From NCBI GenBank assembly GCA_944393745.1, contig CALYBD010000003.1, positions 1-64,000 on the forward strand: a DNA stretch of 64,000 nucleotides. Reading direction: 5' to 3'. Each line of letters opens with the position of its first letter. Positions within the stretch are counted from its first letter, which is position 1. Source of the stretch: an uncultured Alphaproteobacteria bacterium. Its GTDB lineage: Bacteria; Pseudomonadota; Alphaproteobacteria; CAAGCB01; CAG-977. The notes below the pieces were generated by a model. It was not told where the DNA came from and did not search any database. It was given only the letters and a program-made list of their open reading frames with translations. The translations under genes and the position numbers were made by a program. Positions 25,473 through 35,004 of this stretch are shown here, piece after piece.

Positions 25473-25841
25473 TTATCCTCTTTTTTCCGTAAACAAATCG
25501 TCGCGGTGAATGATTTCGTCTTGTCCGTGGTATCCTAAAATGCTTTCGATTTCGTTGCTGTGTTTGCCGGCGATTGCTTTGGCGTCACGAGCGTTATAGG
25601 CGGTTAATCCCTTTCCCAAAAACAGCCCGTTTTCGTCTTCCAGCGTAACGGCGTCGCCGCGTTCAAAGGAACCTTTAACGGCTTTAATTCCGGCGGGCAG
25701 CAGACTTTTTCCCTTGTCCAGCGCTTTAACCGCTCCGGCGTCCAGCACCAAAGTCCCCCGCGGCTTAATCGCGCCGCCGATCCAGGCTTTGCGCGCGGAA
25801 ATCGGCGATTTGTCCGCTAAAAACCACGTTCCTTCGCCCAT
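25473..25841 (-). pseudogene. proB: PUA-domain part of an interrupted proB
   Basis: 122 codons encoding the C-terminal PUA domain of glutamate 5-kinase (TWFLADKSP, ARKAWIGGAIKPRGTLVLDAGAVKAL, GKSLLPAGI, FERGDAVTL). It is in the same frame as the kinase part, separated only by a TAA (25845-25847) and one AGA codon. An ATG at 25839-25841 lies three bases after the stop, so termination-reinitiation could make it as a separate polypeptide; the ribosome-binding site (AAAGA) is weak. Either a nonsense mutation or a naturally split enzyme. The domain itself shows no decay. Confidence 0.8.
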
Positions 25842-25844
25842 TCT

Positions 25845-27711
<1,867 letters not shown>

Positions 27712-27725
27712 TCAGTCGAAAACCC

Positions 27726-27980
27726 TTATTCCGTTACAACAGAAACATAAACTCTGTCATCGGCTTTGCGCGTAAAGGCGACACGCCCTGCGGCCGTTGC
27801 GAAAATAGTATGATCACGCCCCAAGCCGACATTTTCGCCCGTACGATATTTTGTACCGCGCTGGCGGACAATAATATTTCCCGGAATAACTGCCTGACCG
27901 CCGGATTTTTTCAATCCCAAACGCTTGCTTTCGGAATCGCGTCCGTTTCTGGTGCTGCCGCCTGCTTTCTTATGAGCCAT
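27726..27980 (-). CDS. rpmA: 50S ribosomal protein bL27
   Basis: 84-residue bL27, whose N-terminus reaches the peptidyl-transferase centre. The sequence begins [20 protein letters not shown] and includes [20 protein letters not shown] and GRDHTIFAT, all family constants. No N-terminal pre-sequence is present, so no Prp-type cleavage is needed. It is 24 bases downstream of rplU. Confidence 0.98.
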   Translation of the reverse strand: MAHKKAGGSTRNGRDSESKRLGLKKSGGQAVIPGNIIVRQRGTKYRTGENVGLGRDHTIFATAAGRVAFTRKADDRVYVSVVTE

Positions 27981-28004
27981 AGCTTATCTCCTTAATTAAA
28001 GTGA

Positions 28005-28304
28005 TTATTCGGCGATATCCGTGATCTTGACGATCGAGATATGCTGACGATGACCATTTTTACGGCGGTAACCGTGACGGCGTTTCTTTTTAAAGACAAT
28101 GACCGTATCATCGCGAGTCTGTTTGACGACCTTCGCCGAAACTTTGGCGCCGGCAACAGTCGGCGTACCGATTTTTTCATTCACGGCAAGCACATTGTCA
28201 AATGTCACAGTAGAACCAACCTCTGCATTGAGTTTTTCAATAACAATCACATCGTCCTTTGCGACTTTATACTGCTTGCCGCCTGTCTTAATAACTGCGA
28301 ACAT
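28005..28304 (-). CDS. rplU: 50S ribosomal protein bL21
   Basis: 99 residues from the start at 28304, chosen because bL21 begins M(F/Y)[12 protein letters not shown] and a GGTGG site lies upstream; an ATG twelve bases earlier is less fitting. Other marks are [17 protein letters not shown] and [15 protein letters not shown] near the C-terminus. It opens the long minus-strand operon through rpmA and obgE and has a clear promoter at 28366-28395. Confidence 0.97.
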   Translation of the reverse strand: MFAVIKTGGKQYKVAKDDVIVIEKLNAEVGSTVTFDNVLAVNEKIGTPTVAGAKVSAKVVKQTRDDTVIVFKKKRRHGYRRKNGHRQHISIVKITDIAE

Positions 28305-28333
28305 TTTTTCCACCATCTTAGAAATCTGTAACC

Positions 28334-28354
28334 AAAGCGGACTTATTCCGCTTT
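28334..28354 (-). promoter_or_regulatory. 5'-leader hairpin of rplU mRNA
   Basis: AAAGCGGA and TCCGCTTT form a perfect 8-base-pair stem with a five-base loop, expected within the first 30 nucleotides of the rplU transcript. It may protect the 5' end or bind a ribosomal protein for feedback; neither can be shown from sequence alone. Confidence 0.5.
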
Positions 28355-28365
28355 AAAGAGAGCTT

Positions 28366-28395
28366 TTTATAGCCGGAAAATCAGGGAATTGTCAA
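28366..28395 (-). promoter_or_regulatory. Sigma-70-type promoter of rplU
   Basis: On the minus strand TTGACA (28395-28390), an 18-base spacer and TATAAA (28371-28366). It reads towards rplU, whose start codon is about 60 bases further. The -35 box is the consensus. Confidence 0.75.
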
Positions 28396-28397
28396 CA

Positions 28398-28412
28398 GGA
28401 TATTTAATATCC
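28398..28412. promoter_or_regulatory. 15-base palindrome upstream of the rplU -35 box
   Basis: GGATATTTAATATCC is a perfect palindrome around one central base, two bases upstream of the rplU -35 box and eight bases past the stop codon of the AIM24-domain gene. It may be an operator, an UP-like element or part of the terminator of the upstream operon. Confidence 0.4.
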
Positions 28413-28419
28413 GGTGCAT

Positions 28420-29328
28420 TTATTTTTTTCGCGGGTGAATCTGATCGGCGAATCTTTGCGCCAGACGAGAAAAAGGCAAAGATTGCACCCATACTTTTCC
28501 GGGACCGCGCAGATCGGCAAAAAACAGTCCGGACCCGCCGAAAATCTGCGATTTAATGCTGCCCGTTCCGGTAACGTTAAAGTATACGGACGGCTGAAAG
28601 GCAACCAAACAGCCGACATCAACCTGCAAGGCATCGCCTTCCTGTAATGTTATTTCGCCGATCGTTCCGCCGGCATGAATAAAAACAACGCCGTCGCCGC
28701 TGAGGCGCTGCATAATAAAACCCGCCCCGCCGAACAAAGCCGTCATAATCTTTTTTTGAAAATAAATGCCGATGTCAACGTCAGCCTGCGCGCATAGAAA
28801 GCTGTCTTTCTGACAGATAATTTCTCCGCCGAATCCGGACAGGGACAGAGGTATGATTTTTCCGGGATACGGAGCCGAAAAAGCCACCTTTGCCGGAGAG
28901 TTCAACGTGTTGATAAAAGAAGAAAGAAAAGCGCTTTCACCGGATAAAACCCGTTTGCCGGCACCGAAAAGCTTGCCGAAGATCCCTTGTTTTCGGCCGG
29001 TTCCCAGCAAAGCTTCCAGATCAATGGCGATTTCTTTATAAACCATCGCGCCGGGTTCGGCGATAACGGATTCGCCGGGCTGTAAAGTAATTTCGACATA
29101 CTGCATGTCATCGCCGCAGATTTTAAAATTCAGCCCCGAATTAAAATAAGTATCGGAAGACGGCGCCGATGCCGATGATCCCGTCAACGAAGAAAACCTG
29201 TCTGCCGGCACCCATTCGGGCATTCCTGCCTGCCAAACCAGGCAGTCCGGGTGAGCCTCAATAAACCGGGCGGCGTCTTGTTGAGAGAAAGGACCGTATT
29301 TTTGATTTCCGGATAAACAATACCACAT
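28420..29328 (-). CDS. GYF_2-AIM24 (TIGR00266-type) protein
   Basis: 302 residues. The N-terminus (about 1-48) is a GYF_2 domain: WYCLSGNQKYGPFSQQDAARFI ends in LVWQAGMPEWVPA. A linker of Ser/Ala follows, then the AIM24/TIGR00266 beta-rich domain (about 68-290) with LQPGESVIAEPGAMVYKE, FLCAQADVDIGIYFQKK, GDGVVFIHAGGTI and GPGKVWVQSLPF. The family's function is poorly known; the mitochondrial AIM24 protein affects cristae and the MICOS complex. It is the last gene of a four-gene operon (gap of 18 bases to the preceding gene). The GYF-like module suggests peptide binding or membrane-protein contact. Confidence 0.87.
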   Translation of the reverse strand: MWYCLSGNQKYGPFSQQDAARFIEAHPDCLVWQAGMPEWVPADRFSSLTGSSASAPSSDTYFNSGLNFKICGDDMQYVEITLQPGESVIAEPGAMVYKEIAIDLEALLGTGRKQGIFGKLFGAGKRVLSGESAFLSSFINTLNSPAKVAFSAPYPGKIIPLSLSGFGGEIICQKDSFLCAQADVDIGIYFQKKIMTALFGGAGFIMQRLSGDGVVFIHAGGTIGEITLQEGDALQVDVGCLVAFQPSVYFNVTGTGSIKSQIFGGSGLFFADLRGPGKVWVQSLPFSRLAQRFADQIHPRKK

Positions 29329-29346
29329 GGCCTTTTCCTCCTGCTC

Positions 29347-30570
29347 TTAATATTTATGCAAAAGCGTTGTGCCGACACGCCGATTACGCGGATTTTTGGA
29401 CAATAAATGCTGAATGTAACGTCCCTGAAACAAGGTAATGTTGTATTTTCTTGCCACCAACAGAGCCTCTTCATCATCAACGCGGCATAAAATGGCTCTG
29501 TTCGGGCCGATATTTAACAGTTTTTCGGTTAAAGCGGCGTCCTCTTGCAAAGCAAAAGGCAGATCCTGATTCCATGTCAGCTTGATGTAATCGGCCGCCA
29601 GACGTTCCCGGTCAATGAATTTCAACGTTTTATACGTTATACCGTCAATACAGATCTTGTATCCCAGATTTTGCGCATAATCCCGAGCCGTTAAATATGA
29701 GCGCAAATCGCTGAAGATATCAATCGGCTGCAATTCCAACACGATCGTGTTTTTCATGCCGGAACGAATATTGTCGTCAAATTCACGGAATTCTTCGGAT
29801 AAAATCGTGGAAATATTCAGGTTTAAAGAAAAATCATGCGTAAAGGCGCCGTCGTCATGCCGGGAAACGCTGTTTAAAACCCGCTTGTCCAATGTTTCCG
29901 TCAAATCCTGAAACAACCACGGCGTCGCGGTTAAGGAAACGCCCGGCAAAATCGATTCGCCTAAGTCCGCGATTGAAACAAAGACTTCTTCGAACAAAGG
30001 TTGCGGCTGGGCTTCTTCCAGAATGATACAGACGGACTGACGGCGGATCATGTTTGAAAAATCGGTGTTTTGCAGCGCTTTGGACACGCGCGCCAGCATT
30101 TCCGGGGTGAACAGTTTTTGATTTTTATCGAAAACAAACGGGGCGACAAATTTTCTTTTTTCTTTTTTATCGCCTAATTCCCTGGAAGGACCTTTGCCGA
30201 TTCGGGAAATTTCGAACATCAGAGCCTCTTTGTCATCGGGCAGGCGATAGGTTTTTTCCAATAATTTTTCCGGCTGCATTGTTTTTTTATCGGCGGAAAA
30301 ATGCATCCATGTTTTAATCAGCGCGGCTCTGATGGTGTTGTCGTTGATTTTGGGGGAATAGATAATGAAAATGTCGTCGTTTTTTAAACAAAAAGCCTGC
30401 CCGTACAAAGCCAAAACATCATAAAAACCGTTGATAATCGTATTTAACAGGCTGTCTTTGCGCAAAGCTTCGTCAATCAGGGAAATTTTAAGCTGCAAAA
30501 CAGTAAATGGCTGTCCGGATTTTATTTGCCCGGTCAGATAATTGCGAAGCGGTTCTTCCTGATTAATCAT
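29347..30570 (-). CDS. Degenerate GGDEF/EAL-like protein, paralogue 2
   Basis: 407 residues from the start at 30570, chosen for the GGAG site eight bases upstream; it overlaps the previous stop by eight bases. The N-terminal third resembles a shrunken GGDEF domain (FCLKNDDIFIIYSPK). The rest has the strand order of an EAL domain: FSLNLNISTI, IVLELQPIDI, YKICIDGITY, YIKLTWNQDL, ILCRVDDEEALL and LFQGRYIQ. The EAL triplet itself and the DDFG pair are absent, so c-di-GMP hydrolysis is not expected. It is clearly a paralogue of the upstream gene. It might be a binding-only or purely structural protein. Confidence 0.72.
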   Translation of the reverse strand: MINQEEPLRNYLTGQIKSGQPFTVLQLKISLIDEALRKDSLLNTIINGFYDVLALYGQAFCLKNDDIFIIYSPKINDNTIRAALIKTWMHFSADKKTMQPEKLLEKTYRLPDDKEALMFEISRIGKGPSRELGDKKEKRKFVAPFVFDKNQKLFTPEMLARVSKALQNTDFSNMIRRQSVCIILEEAQPQPLFEEVFVSIADLGESILPGVSLTATPWLFQDLTETLDKRVLNSVSRHDDGAFTHDFSLNLNISTILSEEFREFDDNIRSGMKNTIVLELQPIDIFSDLRSYLTARDYAQNLGYKICIDGITYKTLKFIDRERLAADYIKLTWNQDLPFALQEDAALTEKLLNIGPNRAILCRVDDEEALLVARKYNITLFQGRYIQHLLSKNPRNRRVGTTLLHKY

Positions 30571-31834
30571 CAGCGGAGCTCCTTTTGTATTCAATCGGCA
30601 TATCCAGCCGTTGAGGCATTAAACAGCCGGCCTTTTGTACACCGGCGATCCCGGCTTTTCTGGACACGCATTGCGCCTGTGTGCAGTTTTTTTTCTTCGG
30701 GCAGCTTTTTCTGATGTTGGCCGCTGTTAAGGCATCTATGAAATATCCCTGGAAACACCGGATATCGTGCATTAACCCCCAACGCAGAGAATCTTCGTCT
30801 TCGCAACGCATTAAAATAATGCGTCCGGGATCAATTCCTTGCAGCCAGTCGGATTCCGATTCTCTGTTCAAAGCCGGCGTCCAGTTCAGCTTCATTAAAT
30901 CCGAATCCAGAATGTTCATATCCATAAATTCAAAAGAAATCGGGTGCAGTCCGTCAATCAGAACCTGATGTCCCGCTTCGTGCAGCAAATCCCGGGCCAC
31001 CAGATAATTTTGTGTGTTTTGGATAATATCCATTAGCTGGACTTCGACAATGATTGACATTTTTTCCGGCATTTCCGCCAGAAATTGTTCAAAAGCCGGC
31101 GTGAAAATAGTGGATATATTTAAATTTAAAGAAATGTTTTTGGGCGTATGCGCAAACAATTCCTTAAAAATACCCAGCATTCTTTTATCCAGCGTTTCGC
31201 TGAGATGTTGAAACAACCATCTGTTGGATAATACGTTTACATCCGGCGCAATGGCTTTTTTCAAATCGGCCATGGAGGTAAAGTATTCCAAAAACAACGA
31301 AGATATTCCGCCTTCGCGAGTGATTCGGACGGCTTCCTGCCGGCGAATGATTTTTAAAATATTAAACCCCTGAATGTTGCGCAAAATGGCGTCCAGGTGT
31401 TCCGGCGCCAGCGGAATTTCTTTTTTCTTCAGCAGTTGATTTTCAACGGCTTTTTTACGTTCTTTGGCATAGGCCATGACAACGTCGAAATCGCGATTTA
31501 AAGGATAAACGCGTATGAAATCGTTCGGGTTGGACGCGGCAAAAGAATCGGATTGGAATATGCGTCTGACAGAAGCAACGGTATCGGTCAAAGACTGCGG
31601 CAAAATATTTTGACCGACCACCATAATGTCATTGTTTGCCAAAGCATACAAACCGGATTGGGATTTAATCATCAGTTCATTTAGGGCGCCAAGCGTCATT
31701 TGAACGTGATTTTGTGTTCGGTTGGCCGGGTTCAGCGCCGATATTTTGACAAGAATCGCTGTTGATCCCGCCTTCATCGGTTCAATGCGTTTTAATTTGT
31801 CAAGAAGCTGCTGTTCCGCTTTTGCCGCACTCAC
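30563..31834 (-). CDS. Degenerate GGDEF/EAL-like protein, paralogue 1
   Basis: 423 residues. Residues about 20-115 look like a decayed GGDEF domain (GLYALANNDIMVVGQ in the GGDEF position). Residues about 145-385 follow the EAL fold: ISLNLNISTIF, IIVEVQLMDII, QVLIDGLHP, LMKLNWTPAL, IILMRCEDEDSL and CFQGYFID, but EAL and DDFG are lost. The C-terminus (about 385-410) has five cysteines in 28 residues (SCPKKKNCTQAQC and later AGC), which may bind metal. It shares the family and order with the next gene and follows the lipoprotein gene by 34 bases. Catalysis is unlikely. Confidence 0.72.
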   Translation of the reverse strand: MSAAKAEQQLLDKLKRIEPMKAGSTAILVKISALNPANRTQNHVQMTLGALNELMIKSQSGLYALANNDIMVVGQNILPQSLTDTVASVRRIFQSDSFAASNPNDFIRVYPLNRDFDVVMAYAKERKKAVENQLLKKKEIPLAPEHLDAILRNIQGFNILKIIRRQEAVRITREGGISSLFLEYFTSMADLKKAIAPDVNVLSNRWLFQHLSETLDKRMLGIFKELFAHTPKNISLNLNISTIFTPAFEQFLAEMPEKMSIIVEVQLMDIIQNTQNYLVARDLLHEAGHQVLIDGLHPISFEFMDMNILDSDLMKLNWTPALNRESESDWLQGIDPGRIILMRCEDEDSLRWGLMHDIRCFQGYFIDALTAANIRKSCPKKKNCTQAQCVSRKAGIAGVQKAGCLMPQRLDMPIEYKRSSADD

Positions 31835-31868
31835 AAAAAATCCTTTCCGATTCTTTTAGGGGAATGAT

Positions 31869-33005
31869 TTATCTTAAATACAGATGAACTTCCGTTGTTT
31901 GAATGGACGGATTTTTTATTTTTGATAAAAAGATCCGACTTTCGGGCAATCCCATCGAGATTAAAGAAGAACGAACGGCATCGGCGTTTTTAGCGGCTTC
32001 AAGTTCGCCGTATTTTGAATTGGCGGGACTGACGGCAACTATTTCGAACCCCGTGCTCGGGCGTTTGTCCAAAGCGGCTTTGGCGGCTTTGTACAAAGGC
32101 TGTTCAAAGGCAACGTCTTTTTTGTTAAACCGAATTACCATCAGCGGTTTGCGTCCGTTCAGTTCGGCTTCGGGCAGGCTGGCGGCGGCCGGCAATAATG
32201 CCGGCGCAATCGAAGCCGCGGGAACTGTTGTGACGGCGGCCTGCGGTCTGACCGTTAACATGCTGCCTTTCTGAATATCCGTCCCCAGCAGATTGATATT
32301 CTGGCTTTCTGTGCTGAAATACTGTTGCTGGCGGGCGATTTGGGCAGAAACGTCGGAACTTAACCGGTTTAAAGAAACAACGGTTTGATTGGCCTTGTCT
32401 TCCAGCGCTTTTAAGTTTTCATGGTCAATTTCCATGGCGCCGGGAATCAGAAATGTTTCGTTGATTGTGTCCAAAAGTGAGTTCAGTTCATTTTTTGTCC
32501 GGATGATTTCACTGGAAAGCTTTGCCGTTTCGGACATGTTTTTATCCGATCCGCCCAGCAGAGTCGACGCCTGTTTCCACATGGCGGTCAATTCGGGGTT
32601 TCCGGGCGTTGTTCCGTTACGTAAACGGGCATGAATGCGGGCGATATATTCATAATATTGACGGGATTCTTCGGCATTTTTATTTTTCAGTTCACGAAAA
32701 ACGCCGGTATTTTTCTGAATATTTTCCTGAATCTGCTGTAATTTAGTTTCGATGGCGGCAACTTTTTTGCTGACTTCGGAAACGATCTGAGTCCCCGGCG
32801 TATAAGAGGAATCCGAAGTTTTTACGGCCTCTTTTTCGGAAGAATCATCATTTTTTTCTTCTGTTTGCGTTGTTTGTGCGCTTTCGGACGTTTGCATGGC
32901 AAAATCATCGGCAAAATAATCGTCGGGATAAGGATCAGAAGACGAGGCACACCCTGCAAAAGTCAGTAAAGCGGCAACCAAAGAGAGTCTTTTTAAAATG
33001 GACAT
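31869..33005 (-). CDS. Lipoprotein with OmpA-like C-terminal domain
   Basis: 378 residues. The signal peptide ends in a lipobox, LTFAGC, with Cys19 as lipidation site. The next part is acidic and Ser/Thr-rich (20-75), then a helical, probably coiled region (about 76-245), a Pro/Ala linker, and an OmpA-like domain (about 285-378, VIRFNKKDVAFEQPLYKAAKAAL). The peptidoglycan-binding Asp and Arg positions of OmpA domains (TDxxG, LSxxRA) read SP and AAKNADAV, so canonical binding looks lost. OmpA-domain lipoproteins occur in secretion systems, for example IcmN/DotK, but I cannot claim homology. First gene of the operon. Confidence 0.75.
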   Translation of the reverse strand: MSILKRLSLVAALLTFAGCASSSDPYPDDYFADDFAMQTSESAQTTQTEEKNDDSSEKEAVKTSDSSYTPGTQIVSEVSKKVAAIETKLQQIQENIQKNTGVFRELKNKNAEESRQYYEYIARIHARLRNGTTPGNPELTAMWKQASTLLGGSDKNMSETAKLSSEIIRTKNELNSLLDTINETFLIPGAMEIDHENLKALEDKANQTVVSLNRLSSDVSAQIARQQQYFSTESQNINLLGTDIQKGSMLTVRPQAAVTTVPAASIAPALLPAAASLPEAELNGRKPLMVIRFNKKDVAFEQPLYKAAKAALDKRPSTGFEIVAVSPANSKYGELEAAKNADAVRSSLISMGLPESRIFLSKIKNPSIQTTEVHLYLR

Positions 33006-33111
33006 GGGTTTGAATACCTTAAAAAGTTAAGAAAACTGCGCAATTTTCCGGCCAGTCTTTTATTTTATAAAAAACGGCCTTTTTAGAATGTACCGAGAAA
33101 TAGCGCTTTTG

Positions 33112-33142
33112 CAAGAATTTTTATTATAAAATAAAATTCTTG
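33112..33142. repeat. AT-rich inverted repeat upstream of tRNA-Arg
   Basis: CAAGAATTTT and AAAATTCTTG form a perfect 10-base-pair stem over an 11-base loop, followed on the plus strand by a T-run. No plus-strand gene ends before it. It lies between the lipoprotein gene start and the tRNA promoter. Confidence 0.6.
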
Positions 33143-33163
33143 TCATTTTTTTATAAAAAAGTC

Positions 33164-33192
33164 TTGCAAGGAGTACGGCATAGTCGTATATA
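33164..33192 (+). promoter_or_regulatory. Sigma-70-type promoter of tRNA-Arg
   Basis: TTGCAA at 33164-33169, a 17-base spacer and TATATA at 33187-33192, 12 bases before the tRNA. The same TTGCAA -35 box is used by the tRNA-Gly promoter. Confidence 0.65.
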
Positions 33193-33204
33193 AGATTTGC
33201 TTAA

Positions 33205-33281
33205 GCGCCCATAGCTCAACTGGATAGAGCATCTGACTACGGATCAGAAGGCTGAGAGTTCGAATCTTTCTGGGCGCGCCA
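33205..33281 (+). tRNA. tRNA-Arg (anticodon ACG)
   Basis: Acceptor stem GCGCCCA pairs with TGGGCGC; D arm AGCTCAACTGGATAGAGC; anticodon stem TCTGA/TCAGA around loop CTACGGA gives anticodon ACG (read as ICG after deamination); T arm with TTCGAAT. CCA is encoded at 33279-33281. A terminator and then an IS element follow. Confidence 0.97.
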
Positions 33282-33283
33282 AT

Positions 33284-33312
33284 TAAAACCCGCAGAATAC
33301 TGCGGGTTTTTT
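33284..33312 (+). terminator. Intrinsic terminator after tRNA-Arg
   Basis: AAAACCCGCAG, loop AATA, CTGCGGGTTTT followed by further T residues: an 11-base-pair stem with a U-tail directly behind the tRNA. Confidence 0.9.
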
Positions 33313-33374
33313 GTAATATGGAAAACCACGTGCTAGGCACGTGGTTCGGGAGAGCTTATAGCTATGCCCAAAAA

Positions 33375-33431
33375 AACTCCTTAGGTAAATTCAGATTGCG
33401 GTCTGGCAACTGCGACTGAAACTAAGGAGTT
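33375..33431 (+). promoter_or_regulatory. Hairpin sequestering the transposase ribosome-binding site
   Basis: AACTCCTTAG (33375-33384) is the exact reverse complement of CTAAGGAGTT (33422-33431), which contains the Shine-Dalgarno AAGGAG of tnpA. Folding would hide the site, a known way by which IS200 keeps transposase translation low. Confidence 0.7.
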
Positions 33432-33435
33432 AAAG

Positions 33436-33918
33436 ATGAATGACATAAAGACATTATCACATACAGCATGGAACTGCAAATATCACATAGTATTCGCGCC
33501 GAAATATCGCCGCAAAGTATTTTATGGCGAAAAACGCTATGAGACAGGAAAAATACTCAAAGAACTGTGTGGATGGAAAGGAATAACGATAATAGAGGCG
33601 GAAGTATGTCCGGATCATGTGCATATGTTGGTTGAGATACCGCCGAAAATGAGTGTGTCGAGTTTTGTGGGCTTTCTGAAAGGTAAAAGCAGTTTGATGG
33701 TTTACGAACGGTGGAGCAATATAAAATTTAAATATCGTAACAGAGAATTCTGGTGCAAGGGATACTATGTGGACACTGCCGGTAAGAATGCCCATAAGAT
33801 TGCGGAATACATACAAAATCAGTTGAAAGAAGATGCTCTGTGTCTGACCCGTTTACGGGTAGCAAGTAACAAAATACTCCCGCCAGACCGTTGTACGCCG
33901 TTTAGGCGTCGCCAGTAG
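33436..33918 (+). CDS. tnpA: IS200-type Y1 transposase TnpA
   Basis: 160-residue HUH endonuclease that cuts and rejoins single-stranded IS ends. The start WNCKYHIVFAPKYRR is the IS200 signature; the HUH motif is HVH at 61-63 (CPDHVHMLV); KGKSSLMVYE and REFWCKGYYVDT follow; the catalytic Tyr is most likely Y125 in AEYIQNQL. Residues from about 133 (CLTRLRVASNK...) do not match the C-terminus I expect for IS200 transposases and read into the right end of the element, so the tail may be altered. The catalytic part looks whole. Confidence 0.92.
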   Translation: MNDIKTLSHTAWNCKYHIVFAPKYRRKVFYGEKRYETGKILKELCGWKGITIIEAEVCPDHVHMLVEIPPKMSVSSFVGFLKGKSSLMVYERWSNIKFKYRNREFWCKGYYVDTAGKNAHKIAEYIQNQLKEDALCLTRLRVASNKILPPDRCTPFRRRQ

Positions 33919-33975
33919 CATGAGGGCTTCGCCCGTCCTGTGAAGAACCACCCGCTAGGCGGGTGGGTATCTATT

Positions 33976-34941
33976 TTAAGCGTCAGGTTCTCGGAACAAA
34001 GGTTTGCCCTGAAACATACGCGCCGACTGCGATTCCATCAGGGTCCCCAGCGCAATCTGGCGATCTCTGATGCTGATACGCAATTGGTCTGCCGCGGTCG
34101 GATCGGGATTGGCAAAAACAAAACGGACTTCGGGAAACAACGTTTTAATTCCCTGCAGTTTTTGATGAATAACACCCAGAATGCCGCGTCCCAGCAGGTC
34201 TGCGGCCAGTTCTTCGCTCAGATCCGCGCTCATGGCATATTTGATGACAGAGTTCAGCGCATCTTCCACGCTGTTGGCGTGAATGGTTGACAACACCAAG
34301 TGTCCCGATGTCGCCGCGCGCAAAATCTGGCTGGCACAATCGGGGGTACGGATTTCGCCGACCAGAATATATCTGGGACGGCAACGCAAGGCAGATTTTA
34401 AGGATTCGCCCCAATCGTTGTTATCCGGTTCCGTTTGTTTGCACATACCCAGTCCGCCGCGTTTGGACTGATAAATACCGTCCAGCGGCATTTCGGGCGG
34501 ATCCTCAATCGTATAGGCATAGCCGCCTTCGCGTTCCAGGAATTTGCGCATCAGACAGGAAATGGACGTTGTTTTTCCTGCGCCTGTCGGTCCGGCCCAT
34601 AAGATCAGCCCGGATTCGCGGTTTAAAGAAATTAAGTGATTCGTGACGGCTTCCGGCAGACCCAACCTGACAACGTCCGGCGTTTTGCGCGGCATTCGGC
34701 GGGCGGAATACATAATTCCCGTTAATGTCGCAACGCGTTCAACGCGGTACATTGTGGATCCGTAGGCCATGGAATAACTGGATCGTCCCGTATAAGCCCG
34801 TTCCAAAGCCTGGTGAAATTCTTCGGCATCGTCTACTTCCAAAACTTTCAGTCCGAAACGTGTTTCGCCGTCATGAACATATAAAGTATGATCGGGAGTA
34901 TACCAAATATCTGAAAAAAGTTGTTCGTCGATTGTTGCCAT
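33976..34941 (-). CDS. PilT/DotB-like secretion or pilus ATPase
   Basis: 321 residues of the GspE/PilT/VirB11 hexameric ATPase superfamily. The N-terminal domain (about 1-100) is short. Walker A is AGPTGAGKTTSIS (about 133-145), the Asp box contains TIEDPPEMPL, Walker B is YILVGEIRTPD, and the His box STIHANSVEDALN. There is no tetracysteine motif, which separates it from GspE/PilB-type assembly ATPases and favours PilT or DotB/TraJ-type proteins. No pilin, inner-membrane platform or other secretion gene lies in the window, so its machine is elsewhere or lost. The IS element sits just after its stop codon. Confidence 0.85.
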   Translation of the reverse strand: MATIDEQLFSDIWYTPDHTLYVHDGETRFGLKVLEVDDAEEFHQALERAYTGRSSYSMAYGSTMYRVERVATLTGIMYSARRMPRKTPDVVRLGLPEAVTNHLISLNRESGLILWAGPTGAGKTTSISCLMRKFLEREGGYAYTIEDPPEMPLDGIYQSKRGGLGMCKQTEPDNNDWGESLKSALRCRPRYILVGEIRTPDCASQILRAATSGHLVLSTIHANSVEDALNSVIKYAMSADLSEELAADLLGRGILGVIHQKLQGIKTLFPEVRFVFANPDPTAADQLRISIRDRQIALGTLMESQSARMFQGKPLFREPDA

Positions 34942-35004
34942 ATTTTAAATCCGTTTAAAGATTTTAAAAATATAAAACAAAAAGCGTAAAAGATGCAAGT
35001 AAGT

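Larger units (their letters stand above)
33321..33970 (+). mobile_element. IS200-type insertion sequence
   Basis: About 650 bases carrying a single Y1-type transposase. Instead of terminal inverted repeats it has subterminal hairpins at both ends: AACCACGTGC-TAG-GCACGTGGTT (33324-33346) on the left and CCACCCGC-TAG-GCGGGTGG (33948-33966) on the right, both with loop TAG, as expected for IS200/IS605 elements that move as single strands. The left end touches the tRNA-Arg terminator; the right end stops a few bases before the stop codon of the PilT/DotB-like gene. Exact cleavage points cannot be set from one copy. Confidence 0.85.

Noticed and set aside
33112-33142. AT-rich inverted repeat as a terminator
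   Set aside because: No plus-strand gene ends before it and on the minus strand it would lie in front of the lipoprotein gene, so a terminator role lacks a transcript.
28420-34941. A complete type IV secretion or pilus locus
   Set aside because: Only one ATPase and a loosely similar lipoprotein are present; no channel, coupling or pilin genes.
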